Assembly (NCBI GenBank): GCA_945903675.1 | Contig: CAMDOP010000040.1 | Span: forward strand, 1 to 15,587 | Length of the DNA: 15,587 bases | Reading direction: 5' to 3' | From: Crenothrix polyspora | GTDB lineage: Bacteria > Pseudomonadota > Gammaproteobacteria > Methylococcales > Methylomonadaceae | Part shown: positions 1-6,402 of the stretch, piece by piece | Layout of the letters: the number at the start of each line of letters is the position of its first letter | Position numbering within the stretch: position 1 is the stretch's first letter | The notes under the pieces: model-generated | What the model saw: only the letters and a program-made list of their open reading frames with translations | Told to the model about the DNA's origin: nothing | The model's database searches: none | Program-made: the position numbers and the translations under genes

Positions 1-300
1 TCTAACGAGTATCGCCTTTGGTATAACTAGATGTATTAATGCCTGTAACTATCATTATTTTGAATGATTTCAGCTGTAGGTGTAGAGCAGATTCAAAGAT
101 TTGTTTATGTCGGATTGCCTGGTGGCGAATCCGCTTTACCTTTTAGGTAGCATCATAAGTCATAGTTTGTAATAACCTCGTACCACTGAGTATCATCGAG
201 GATAATTGCTGTCCAGCACTAAACGGCTCAGGTTGATAAAAGTTATCGTTTATGTAAGGGGCGTGATACCCCGTCCTGCGGAGAATATATCTTGAACTTA
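1..300. other. Non-coding stretch upstream of the PEP-CTERM control region
   Basis: I see no convincing gene here. The only clear structure is an imperfect stem-loop at 111-133: CGGATTGCC, loop TGGT, then GGCGAATCCG with one bulged G. A short CTTTACCTTTT run follows it, so it may be the terminator of a gene to the left of the window, or a repeat remnant. A GGGG/CCCC pair near 259-273 is too short to call. No riboswitch consensus, such as the GEMM c-di-GMP aptamer, was recognised. Confidence 0.5.
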
Positions 301-301
301 G

Positions 302-322
302 GTGTCAAGAATTTTTACACTT
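302..322 (+). promoter_or_regulatory. Upstream activator site copy 1 (PrsR-like, GTGTC-N10-TACACTT)
   Basis: GTGT at 302-305 and ACAC at 317-320 form an interrupted inverted repeat with an 11-nt centre that is T-rich on its right side. The same layout recurs 90 bp downstream. Two copies upstream of a sigma-54 promoter suggest an enhancer for a bacterial enhancer-binding protein. PrsR, the partner of PrsK (a PrsK gene lies at 10962-13028), is the natural candidate. The duplication and spacing are seen directly; the PrsR assignment is inferred. Confidence 0.6.
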
Positions 323-391
323 TTAAAGACCAATAAAGCAGCCAGTTAGTTGTCATTTAAACGAATCTACTGGGCAAGGTTGGTTTTTGGA

Positions 392-412
392 GTGTCGGAT
401 TCTTTTACACTC
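392..412 (+). promoter_or_regulatory. Upstream activator site copy 2 (PrsR-like)
   Basis: This is the second copy of the element: GTGT at 392-395, ACAC at 407-410, the same 11-nt centre, and the shared core GTGTC followed by TTTTACACT. It is centred near 401, roughly 130 bp upstream of the transcription start predicted from the sigma-54 promoter, a usual distance for enhancer-binding-protein sites. The copy nearer the promoter has the longer match to the TTTTACACT half. Confidence 0.62.
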
Positions 413-505
413 TCGCCTGAAAATTTTCTCGCCCCGAGGCCATCAGTCTTGCAAAAAACATTTAACACACTGTAATTAAATGCAATTAAATTTTCTATTT
501 TCTGA

Positions 506-521
506 TGGCATGGTTAATGCT
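506..521 (+). promoter_or_regulatory. Sigma-54 (RpoN) -24/-12 promoter of the PEP-CTERM gene
   Basis: TGGCATGGTTAATGCT matches the sigma-54 consensus TGGCACR-N4-TTGCW at all but two specified positions. The GG (507-508) and GC (519-520) are separated by exactly 10 nt, the spacing RpoN requires. Transcription would start near 531-533. A nearby alternative, AGGCCATCAGTCTTGC at 437-452, has an 11-nt gap and is a poorer fit. The promoter overlaps the upstream ATG at 505, which argues that the real start codon is the later one at 607. Confidence 0.72.
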
Positions 522-531
522 TTTTATATTC

Positions 532-564
532 AGTGAGGTCAGTACAATCGTGTCCGACCTCATT
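532..564 (+). promoter_or_regulatory. 5' UTR stem-loop at the predicted transcript start
   Basis: AGTGAGGTC (532-540) pairs with GACCTCATT (556-564), nine base pairs with one G-U, across a 15-nt loop. It begins at the start site predicted from the -12 element, so the mRNA would open with a hairpin, an arrangement that can protect messages from 5'-end decay. About 40 nt of AT-rich leader then lead to AGGA (595-598) and the ATG at 607. The pairing is seen; the stabilising role is inferred. Confidence 0.5.
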
Positions 565-606
565 AATATTACAATACTTATTTTATCAATGGATAGGAAA
601 ACAAAA

Positions 607-1407
607 ATGAATACCAAAATCAATCAAACTCTTAGTGCATTAGCAGTGGCTGTCTCTTTGCTTTGTGGCAGTAATGCAGCCTATGCCGGAAAAATTTACA
701 TATCGGGGCAGGATTCTGATGACAGTGGTCATGTTTCCTTGGCTTATGGAGATCAGTTGCTAGATTTCATCGCGTCTGGCAATACCAATGGTGGTTCCGG
801 TATAGCGATACTCGGCGGCTATACTTCTACTTCCAAATCCACCATTGACTCGTGGAATGCAGTAGCTGGCAATAACTATACCTTTACATTTCTGGATGCC
901 ACAACTATTGGCACCGCCATCTTTTCGTCATATGCGGCCATCCTCATGCCTTCTGCAGATACCCAAACTCTTGGGGGGATGACTCAGGCGCAGCTTAATG
1001 CCATCAATGGGCGATCAACCGGCATTGCAAGCTTTGTAAATGGCGGTGGTAATCTGATGGCATTTACGCAGCAGGGTTTGACCAACGCATGGGGCTGGTT
1101 CCCTTTAGGCGCGTTGACAACAAGTAGTATTGGCACTGCCAATATTAGTCAAACTTCAGCGCTTGCACTCGCAGGTTTAACGGCCACTAATACAGAAATT
1201 TCTGGTGATCTCTTTCACAACGATTTTACCGGGCCGAGTGGTTTTTTTGGTTTGGATGTACTCGCAATCGACAATACAACACAACGGGCCACAATACTTG
1301 GCGGCGGTGTTGGCACTACGATCACGGTACCCGAGCCAGATTCGCTCGCTTTGTTGGGTTTAGGTCTGGCTGGTTTGGCGGCGGCGCGCAAGCGTAAAAC
1401 CGCTTAA
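607..1407 (+). CDS. Secreted PEP-CTERM sorting-domain protein
   Basis: A predicted 266-residue exported protein. The open frame extends back to an ATG at 505, but that codon lies inside the sigma-54 promoter. The ATG at 607 has AGGA 8 nt upstream and opens a classic signal peptide (MNTKIN, a hydrophobic run, then cleavage after NAAYA). The C-terminus is a textbook PEP-CTERM tail of about 26 residues: VPEPDSLALLG, a hydrophobic helix, then a basic ARKRKTA end. The family is recognised, cleaved and anchored or released by an exosortase (XrtA) and is tied to exopolysaccharide and floc formation. The central domain contains GGYTSTSKSTIDSWN, AAILMPS, a segment around SFVNGGGNLMAF and GWFPL, which suggests a flavodoxin/ThuA-like alpha-beta fold; this is only an impression. 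No exosortase gene lies in the window. Its own control region holds paired activator sites and an RpoN promoter. The molecular function is unknown. Confidence 0.88.
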   Translation: MNTKINQTLSALAVAVSLLCGSNAAYAGKIYISGQDSDDSGHVSLAYGDQLLDFIASGNTNGGSGIAILGGYTSTSKSTIDSWNAVAGNNYTFTFLDATTIGTAIFSSYAAILMPSADTQTLGGMTQAQLNAINGRSTGIASFVNGGGNLMAFTQQGLTNAWGWFPLGALTTSSIGTANISQTSALALAGLTATNTEISGDLFHNDFTGPSGFFGLDVLAIDNTTQRATILGGGVGTTITVPEPDSLALLGLGLAGLAAARKRKTA

Positions 1408-1427
1408 CGTCCGTACGGCGATCAATC

Positions 1428-1556
1428 TGTAGGGTGGATTCGGAGCGATAGCGATAAACTAACCCGCACTTGCTGGCTTCCTGTGTGTGGTTTTTTGTTT
1501 GATTTTTTTCGATCTTGCGAATGTGTGGCGGATTTCTGTCGTGAATCCTCCCTACA
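1428..1556. mobile_element. MITE-like element with terminal inverted repeats
   Basis: The left end TGTAGGGTGGATTC (1428-1441) is mirrored by GAATCCTCCCTACA (1543-1556), 14-bp arms differing at one position and bounding 129 bp with no coding capacity. TGTAGGGTGGATT-type ends are common on short non-autonomous repeats in gammaproteobacteria. The interior holds GCGATAGCGAT and T-runs. It fills the gap between the convergent PEP-CTERM and hepT genes, ends 2 bp before the hepT stop codon, and could serve both as a bidirectional terminator. No target duplication was identified. Confidence 0.6.
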
Positions 1557-1558
1557 AT

Positions 1559-1984
1559 TTACTGACTTATATTGGCATCTTTTTTGAGTATAGCCGCCGA
1601 ATAGAGCAGAAACTCATCTAGGTGTTGAGTAATAATATTGAGGGTAATCGGCATCTGTAGGCTTTGATAATCATGTACAGCGATATTGCGAAAGCCTATC
1701 ATGCGTTTTAATGAATCTGCCAGTGTAGTCTCTATCCAGTTTGCTTGTGCTAGAAGTGTGAAAACATCACGAGCGCTTTGTGGTATGCCAAGTTTTTCAC
1801 GTCTAATTAAATGCTGCCCCATATCTAAAGCAGCTACACAAGCGCGTTGAATGTTTAAAATAGCTGCATCTTGACGGGTATGGTTGTCGGCAAAACTTTC
1901 TGGATCGGCTAAATATTCTTCTCGGACACGCATAATGCAGCGCTCGATACTAGCCGCTTTATTAATTAAGACATCATCGACCAT
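1559..1984 (-). CDS. hepT: HepT-like HEPN ribonuclease toxin (type VII toxin-antitoxin)
   Basis: A 141-residue all-helical protein with the HEPN catalytic signature RX4HXY visible as RNIAVHDY (R99, H104, Y106 counting from the 1984 ATG). Other family hallmarks are LNIQRAC, the LGIPQSARDVFTLL block and the C-terminal TQHLDEF helix, so the identification is strong. HepT proteins are RNases; the partner MntA nucleotidyltransferase silences HepT by AMPylating the Tyr of this motif. Two in-frame ATGs exist, at 1990 and 1984. The GAGGA at 1992-1996 sits almost against the first but 7 nt from the second, and the family normally begins M-x-D-x-x-I-N-K, so 1984 is preferred. It is the second gene of a minus-strand operon after mntA. 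All catalytic residues are intact although the antitoxin gene upstream carries a stop codon. Confidence 0.88.
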   Translation of the reverse strand: MVDDVLINKAASIERCIMRVREEYLADPESFADNHTRQDAAILNIQRACVAALDMGQHLIRREKLGIPQSARDVFTLLAQANWIETTLADSLKRMIGFRNIAVHDYQSLQMPITLNIITQHLDEFLLYSAAILKKDANISQ

Positions 1985-2429
1985 AGACATATCCTCGGCT
2001 TTGGATATCGGTCAATAATTCAGAGCGTAGGCTATTAAGTGCTGTTTTTTCACTCAGGACAAAGCATTCAAATAGGCCGGCTTCTAGGGATTTTCCCTAT
2101 AATCGCTGCCCAGTCTGAAGAATTTGATATTGCATGACGGTTGATGCTGCGCGCATATCAAGTAAATCCACAGGGCAAGCTGTTTTATCGGCAAGATTAT
2201 TGGCTATATCCCAAAGTTGAAGTGGGTCTGCATAGCCGGCAACTAATACCGCTAAATCTAGGTCACTGTCGGCATTAGCCGTGCCGGTAATGTGACTACC
2301 AAAAGCATAAATGGCTAAAGCGTTGGGAAATGCTGAGCGAATGGTGTTTAATACTGCACCCTCATCGACGAGGGTGGAGTTAATGTGAGTTTCTAATGCC
2401 ACAACCGGCTGGGGTGATATGTAGTTCAT
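1974..2429 (-). pseudogene. mntA: MntA-like nucleotidyltransferase antitoxin interrupted by an amber codon
   Basis: The first 110 residues (2429-2100) are a minimal nucleotidyltransferase. The GSX10DXD motif begins at GSHITG (G44, S45) and ends D56-L57-D58, and a third acidic residue is D88 in CPVDLLD. A TAG at 2097-2099 stops translation right after GQRL. In the same frame 40 further codons follow with no stop (GKSLEAGLFEC..., LRSELLTDIQSRG...), ending at a TGA at 1974-1976 and overlapping the hepT start by 11 nt. Length (about 151) and sequence of the read-through product fit full-length MntA, whose C-terminal helix follows the point of the break. Many relatives have Trp here, and TGG to TAG is a single change. 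The antitoxin normally AMPylates HepT. The truncated form keeps all visible catalytic residues but loses the last quarter, so it may be partly active, dead, or rescued by suppression. A sequencing error cannot be excluded. Confidence 0.8.
1992..1996 (-). promoter_or_regulatory. hepT ribosome binding site
   Basis: GAGGA on the minus strand, 7 nt from the ATG at 1984 but only 1 nt from the ATG at 1990, which decides the start in favour of 1984. It lies inside the distal, post-amber part of the mntA frame, as expected for translationally coupled toxin-antitoxin genes. Confidence 0.6.
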
Positions 2430-2542
2430 TAAATACAGGAGGTTGTGTGACTAAAGTCGTATTGAGTTTAGTTATAAGCTTATCAGTTTAGAGACTTATA
2501 GTCATTTATCTTAATAACTGTAACGTCGTTTTACACTCGTTT
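2430..2542. other. mntA upstream spacer
   Basis: No gene. An AGGAGG (2438-2443) on the plus strand precedes a GTG-started frame of only about 14 codons, which I do not believe. On the minus strand no good Shine-Dalgarno precedes the mntA ATG at 2429. Confidence 0.4.
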
Positions 2543-2780
2543 GCCGCGCTGAGCACCGCAGGTTTTGTTGGGATTAGCCTGAAGGGGCGCGGCATGGATG
2601 CCGCGCGTCGGTAGGAGGGCAGGAAGCCCTCTCTACCGACCCCCGACAAAACCGAGGAGCGCAGGAAGTAGCGGCAATCGAGCCGCCTTTTCTTTGGATA
2701 CTTTCTTTTGGCGGAGCAAAAGAAAGTATCTCGCCTTCGGGTGCGATTACCCGATTAAAACATCGTCGCGATAGCGATCT
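2543..2780. repeat. Dispersed structured repeat with nested and serial hairpins
   Basis: A GC-rich island in an AT-rich neighbourhood made almost wholly of inverted repeats. GTTTTGTTGGG (2562-2572) pairs with CCCGACAAAAC (2642-2652) and encloses two inner stems: GCGCGGCAT/ATGCCGCGC (2587-2606), and GTCGGTAGGAGGGC (2607-2620) with GCCCTCTCTACCGAC (2626-2640). A perfect 14-bp stem follows at 2697-2730, then CGGGT/ACCCG (2738-2753). The CTTTCTTTTGGCGGAGC motif and the spurious reading frame it makes (SFAPPKES-type peptide) recur in many gammaproteobacterial genomes as intergenic repeats. An open frame of 69 codons on the minus strand is therefore treated as an artefact. The exact borders are uncertain. 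Confidence 0.65.
2697..2730. repeat. Perfect 14-bp hairpin within the dispersed repeat
   Basis: GATACTTTCTTTTG and CAAAAGAAAGTATC flank a GCGGAG loop. The symmetry is perfect on both strands. It could act as a terminator for either direction, but no long T-tract follows, so it is described only as the repeat's strongest hairpin. Confidence 0.7.
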
Positions 2781-2851
2781 CATTATTTGTTATTTATAAA
2801 CCGCTGAATGGCTGCGTACCATCAGTTGATAAAAGAAAGTTCTAGGATAAC

Positions 2852-3610
2852 TTAACCCAGTTCGTCTTTGAACTCTTTGGCTTTAAAAGCAATATGAAAT
2901 TCATCTAAGTTTATATTTTCTAGTTGGCTAAGTTCGTCTTCTAATGCAATGTTCATTAACATAACGGTTTTCTCATCTGCTTTTACTAAGGTCCATAAAT
3001 ATAATTCGTCGTCTATGTCCTCAAGTGCATACTCAGTCAAGCCAACCTTATAATTTAAGCTAATGGTTTCTTGCATAGCAGCAATTGCAGGATAGATATG
3101 GAAAGGTAACGGTGCCTTCCTGACGATGGTGTTAACATCATCAAAGTATTGTTGAACGTGAGGGGGGACGCTGCTTACACCTTTAGCTATCAGCAAATCT
3201 TCGCAAGATTGTACATGTTCATATTCTCCAGCATTAATCGCTATCATCAAGTAAATGGGGATGGCAAAGGAAGGATCGGGTAATAAATTCATCGCGTTTT
3301 CAATCAAACGAAAAGACTCAGCATTATGTCCAAGTGTCTTCATAGAAATAGCATAGTTAAGATTTAATATCGGATCCTTCCCCAGTTTAAGTGATAGCGT
3401 ATGCTGCTTGATGCATTCCTCAACATCGCCTTCTACTGAAGCAATTAAACCTAATGCCATTGCCGTTAAAGATGGATTAATGTGTATCAGCTTTTTAGCG
3501 TCATTTTTGAGACGCTGTGAAGTGAGCTCATCCAGATTGGTTTGAGATAAGGCATACTTCTCGGTGGTATCGATAATGTTATTTAAAACGGCAGTAAGTT
3601 CTTCAGACAT
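2852..3610 (-). CDS. Hypothetical helical (TPR-like) protein, paralogue of the upstream gene
   Basis: A 252-residue soluble, acidic, helix-rich protein with no signal peptide or membrane segment. It aligns along its length with the gene at 3675-4469: ALGLIASVEGDVEE against AYGIIAATEGDLEE, then QHTLSLKLGKDP against QHAIAIKLSRKP, SMKTLGHNAESFRL against SMRTLGKHAQSYRL, and a late NL-x-x-FH-x-x-F motif. The A-x-G-x-I-A-x-x-E-G-D block followed by a helix with QH and KL resembles a tetratricopeptide unit, so a protein-binding scaffold is plausible, but I do not recognise a named family. The gap to the upstream paralogue is 64 bp on the same strand, suggesting a two-gene operon from a tandem duplication. 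Only a weak GAGCA-type ribosome site precedes the ATG. The ORFs on the other strand here are shadows. Confidence 0.75.
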   Translation of the reverse strand: MSEELTAVLNNIIDTTEKYALSQTNLDELTSQRLKNDAKKLIHINPSLTAMALGLIASVEGDVEECIKQHTLSLKLGKDPILNLNYAISMKTLGHNAESFRLIENAMNLLPDPSFAIPIYLMIAINAGEYEHVQSCEDLLIAKGVSSVPPHVQQYFDDVNTIVRKAPLPFHIYPAIAAMQETISLNYKVGLTEYALEDIDDELYLWTLVKADEKTVMLMNIALEDELSQLENINLDEFHIAFKAKEFKDELG

Positions 3611-3674
3611 TTTTGGTTGCTCTATGTTGATTGATTAGGAGTTGCGGATAGTCGAAAAACTAAGGGCTAATATG

Positions 3675-4469
3675 TTAATATCTGTCATGTTCGTTAATCA
3701 CTTTATAGAGTTCTACATATTGCACATCAGGTCTAACCACTTCTGGTCTAAAACCAGCATGAAAATTTTGTAAGTTAAAAGACGTTAATGTAGCCATGCT
3801 ATTGGCTACTTGCTCATTTATTAGGCTAAGCGTTTGTTCATCTTTTGTTGTCTCTAACCAAAAATATAACTGGTTTCCAATTAATTCAACTACGGTACTA
3901 GGTTCTTTTATGTTATTGATTTTTTGTAGTGACTTTAAGAGTAAGGCTGTAAAAGGAAATGCTTCAAGGTCAATATTTGAGTTTATTATTAAGGTACTAA
4001 AATAAACACTTATGAGTGCCTGGGAAGTAATGCTGCCTTGAATACGAACTAATTCATCATAAAAAGTTATAACTTCTTGATGATGGCCGGAATCAAAAGC
4101 CAAAATTATTTCGGAGTTAAGTAAGTCAATTGGCTTAGGCATTACTTTCATGATGCTTTGCATTAAGCGATAAGATTGTGCGTGCTTGCCTAAGGTTCTC
4201 ATCGACATTGCACGATACATAACGTAATGCGGTTTGCGACTCAACTTAATGGCGATCGCATGTTGACGCTCTGATTCTTCTAAATCACCTTCAGTTGCTG
4301 CGATAATGCCATACGCAGATGCACCTAAGGCTTGGTTTGTAGTTATTATTTTTTTGGCCTCCTTTTTCATGCGTATAACTGTAAAAGCATCTGGATGTGT
4401 TTCGTTTAGTGAATAAACGGACAGTTGCCCTATTAGCTTTTGAAAAATGCTTTGCGTATCTTTTGACAT
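3675..4469 (-). CDS. Hypothetical helical (TPR-like) protein, tandem paralogue
   Basis: A 264-residue protein, the promoter-proximal member of the duplicated pair. It shares the N-terminal layout MKKEAKKIITTN / LKNDAKKLIHIN, the EGD block near residues 60-65 and the SMRTLG motif with its neighbour, but has a longer C-terminus ending VELYKVINEHDRY after the shared FHAGF. It is predicted cytoplasmic. A good GGAG lies just upstream of the ATG on the minus strand (AATGGAGAAAATAAA then ATG). The pair has diverged substantially, so the duplication is old or under different selection. The function is unknown; the helical-repeat character is inferred from the periodic hydrophobic pattern and the TPR-like segment. 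Confidence 0.75.
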   Translation of the reverse strand: MSKDTQSIFQKLIGQLSVYSLNETHPDAFTVIRMKKEAKKIITTNQALGASAYGIIAATEGDLEESERQHAIAIKLSRKPHYVMYRAMSMRTLGKHAQSYRLMQSIMKVMPKPIDLLNSEIILAFDSGHHQEVITFYDELVRIQGSITSQALISVYFSTLIINSNIDLEAFPFTALLLKSLQKINNIKEPSTVVELIGNQLYFWLETTKDEQTLSLINEQVANSMATLTSFNLQNFHAGFRPEVVRPDVQYVELYKVINEHDRY

Positions 4470-4818
4470 TTTATTTTCTCCATTCTAACTAAAATAACTG
4501 ATTATTTAGTATTGTGATTAGGTTAGGATTGATGTGATAGTGCTTAGTATATGCGTTAGGAGAAGATTATAGTCGTGTGAGTCGAATTATAATACTACTA
4601 ACTTAAAATAATATTAGGGGATACGTCATGATTGCGACTTAATTCCTTCAAATTCAAGGCATTAATATTTATAAATCATTACGGTAAAACTAAATAATAG
4701 GGCGTTAAGTTGCAGTATTTATTTTATGGTGACTTTTAAGTCTTGCTTACTAAGTGCATTAAGATATCAGGCTTAGCTTATATGCTCCGTTCATTAATCT
4801 CACCTCTACCGCAAATGA
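4470..4818. other. AT-rich intergenic region between two minus-strand genes
   Basis: About 350 bp without a credible reading frame. It should hold the promoter of the duplicated gene pair. A minus-strand TATAAT lies at 4566-4571, but I see no good -35 at the right spacing. A 12-bp palindrome AAATGATCATTT (4813-4824) overlaps the stop codon of the membrane-protein gene. No repeat or RNA gene was recognised. Confidence 0.4.
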
Positions 4819-5865
4819 TCATTTTGAAAAGGCAATATAACGCCGATAAGGTGAATCGTTTTTCCAAGTAAAGGCTTCGGTGTAATAGTGCATTAAGGCG
4901 AGATAGCCGAGCAAACCTAAGGTAATGACTTTGTGGATGCTGACACCAAAGAAAAATTCACTAAGACGACTAATGATGTCATCACCATAGGCTTGCAGAA
5001 CAAAGGCTAAGGCAAATGAACTCAGTGGTAATACGATTAATAATGGCATATGAAATAGCCTAGCAAAACGATACATCAAGTTATGTGGTTTACTGTAATG
5101 CCGATTGTAATCGTGGGTAACATAAAAAGTATAGGCCGTGGCATCATGCACCAAGCGAGGCACTAAAATGGCCAAAAAATAATATTCTTGCAGATATAGG
5201 TAAAAGCTACTGAGCACTAAAAAGATATTGGCCCATAAGAAACATCGCCCAAATAAGCTACTAACATAGCGATGGCAATAAACGCCAAACATTATGATGC
5301 TGATACAGAAGAGTCCTGCGCTTTGTTTTATCCAGAGTGTTTGCTGAACATCTAAACTATTTTTTAAAAAAATACCCACATAAATAATTAAACCTGCTGT
5401 TACGCTGAGCCATAGTAATAGATAAAAAGCCCAGTTAGGTAATCGACAGACGCTACGCGCCACGCCATGTTGTTGTTTAATGACATGGTAGACCGTCCAC
5501 GCGGCGACTAATACATAGAAAACTTTATAAGGTATAAACAAACTACCCAAACCAAAGACGATAGCAATAGCCAAGGTCATGAGCATTAATTTACGGCTAT
5601 AGTTTTTGAGATAGTCGCTATTACTGGTTAATAGCAAGGTACTGGCTATAATATGAGGTGTTCCGAACAGAATTTGAAAGACTATAAAGTGGTTAGGGCT
5701 GCTAGGTAAATGACTTTGTAAATAGCCTTGCCAAAAACTCGCATCGATAAGTTGTAGGACTAAGCACAGTGGAATAATGGCATATAGCGCTAATAGCCAC
5801 TTAAAAGAGATGCTTAACTTAAGCTCGTCGGTAAAGCGGGTAGCGTTAATGTTAGTTGCTGACAT
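4819..5865 (-). CDS. Polytopic membrane protein with conserved-looking histidine motifs
   Basis: 348 residues, with about eight or more hydrophobic segments (for example around 22-40, 63-80, 95-125, 145-167, 183-197, 208-235, 272-292 and 312-327). Histidines sit at the ends of helices in motif-like clusters: GTPHIIAS (H71), YHVIKQQHG (H127, H133), RLVHDATAYTFYVTHDYNRH (H240, H251, H256) and HYYTEAFTWK (H326). Such intramembrane histidines suggest a metal site. The GTPH motif recalls the GxPHG of Brp/Blh-type carotenoid cleavage enzymes, which bind iron through membrane histidines, but I cannot assign the family. The start is supported by AGGGA upstream of the ATG and by two TATAAT-like boxes in the shared 95-bp spacer with the divergent HIT gene. 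Confidence 0.75.
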   Translation of the reverse strand: MSATNINATRFTDELKLSISFKWLLALYAIIPLCLVLQLIDASFWQGYLQSHLPSSPNHFIVFQILFGTPHIIASTLLLTSNSDYLKNYSRKLMLMTLAIAIVFGLGSLFIPYKVFYVLVAAWTVYHVIKQQHGVARSVCRLPNWAFYLLLWLSVTAGLIIYVGIFLKNSLDVQQTLWIKQSAGLFCISIIMFGVYCHRYVSSLFGRCFLWANIFLVLSSFYLYLQEYYFLAILVPRLVHDATAYTFYVTHDYNRHYSKPHNLMYRFARLFHMPLLIVLPLSSFALAFVLQAYGDDIISRLSEFFFGVSIHKVITLGLLGYLALMHYYTEAFTWKNDSPYRRYIAFSK

Positions 5866-5960
5866 GAAAGTCCCTGTTTTTATTATTATAGTTATCGTGG
5901 AAACCTAGCACTAAATTATACTGGTTTTTTATCCCTACAAGCATTGCTTACCATTTATTT

Positions 5961-6377
5961 ATGAAGAACTCACCGTTTCAGTTACACGAACGTTTGCAAC
6001 AAGACTGCATAGCCATTGGTCGTTTTAGTTTATGTCAGTTATTGATGATGAATGATAGTCAATTTCCTTGGTTTATCTTGGTGCCAGAAAGGCCGGATAT
6101 TAAGGAAGCTTATCAGCTGAATGTCACTGATCGTCAGTTATTAAGCGAAGAATCCTGTTTTCTGGCAGAAAATATGGCAGTCCTTTTTAAGGCCGATAAG
6201 ATGAATACTGCCGCAATTGGTAATATGGTGCCGCAATTACATATACATCATATTGTGCGGTATCAAACCGATAAAGCTTGGCCTGCACCCGTGTGGGGTA
6301 AATTTGCAACTCAGCCTTATACTGAGCTGCAAATTGCTGAGCTAATTACCAAGGTAAGGGTACAGTTAAAGATGTAA
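5961..6377 (+). CDS. HIT-family protein (histidine triad)
   Basis: A 138-residue small cytoplasmic protein of the HIT superfamily, nucleotide-binding phosphoesterases or transferases. The active-site strand is PQLHIHHIVRYQ (Q92, H94, H96), followed by the subgroup signature KAWPAPVWG (105-113). In this subgroup Gln replaces the first His of the classical HxHxHxx triad while the middle, nucleophilic His (H94) remains. The N-terminal FPWFILVPERPDIKEAYQL block is the usual HIT beta-hairpin region. The length is normal. There is no clear Shine-Dalgarno before the ATG at 5961. It is divergent from the membrane protein. The substrate cannot be predicted. Confidence 0.88.
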   Translation: MKNSPFQLHERLQQDCIAIGRFSLCQLLMMNDSQFPWFILVPERPDIKEAYQLNVTDRQLLSEESCFLAENMAVLFKADKMNTAAIGNMVPQLHIHHIVRYQTDKAWPAPVWGKFATQPYTELQIAELITKVRVQLKM

Positions 6378-6402
6378 GGAGTGTTGAGTTCATTTGTGCT
6401 AA

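Noticed and set aside
1..300. Possible riboswitch or CRISPR in the left flank
   Set aside because: No aptamer consensus and no regularly spaced repeats; only one imperfect hairpin.
437..452. Alternative sigma-54 box AGGCCATCAGTCTTGC
   Set aside because: The GG-GC gap is 11 nt rather than 10, and the box at 506-521 is better placed and spaced.
505..606. N-terminal extension of the PEP-CTERM frame starting at ATG 505
   Set aside because: It overlaps the sigma-54 promoter and 5' hairpin, would place a second hydrophobic segment before a perfect signal peptide, and lacks a ribosome site. The ATG at 607 has AGGA at good spacing.
2438..2491. Tiny plus-strand ORF after AGGAGG (GTG at 2446)
   Set aside because: About 14 codons, no recognisable peptide class, antisense to the mntA leader. 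A strong ribosome-site match alone is not enough.
2518..2537. Third copy of the PrsR-like motif (TGTAACGTCGTTTTACACT)
   Set aside because: It has only the TTTTACACT half and CTGT instead of GTGT, with no sigma-54 promoter or gene downstream on that strand. Probably chance.
2574..2783. 69-codon minus-strand reading frame
   Set aside because: It lies wholly inside a dispersed hairpin repeat, and its peptide is the kind of artefact such repeats give.
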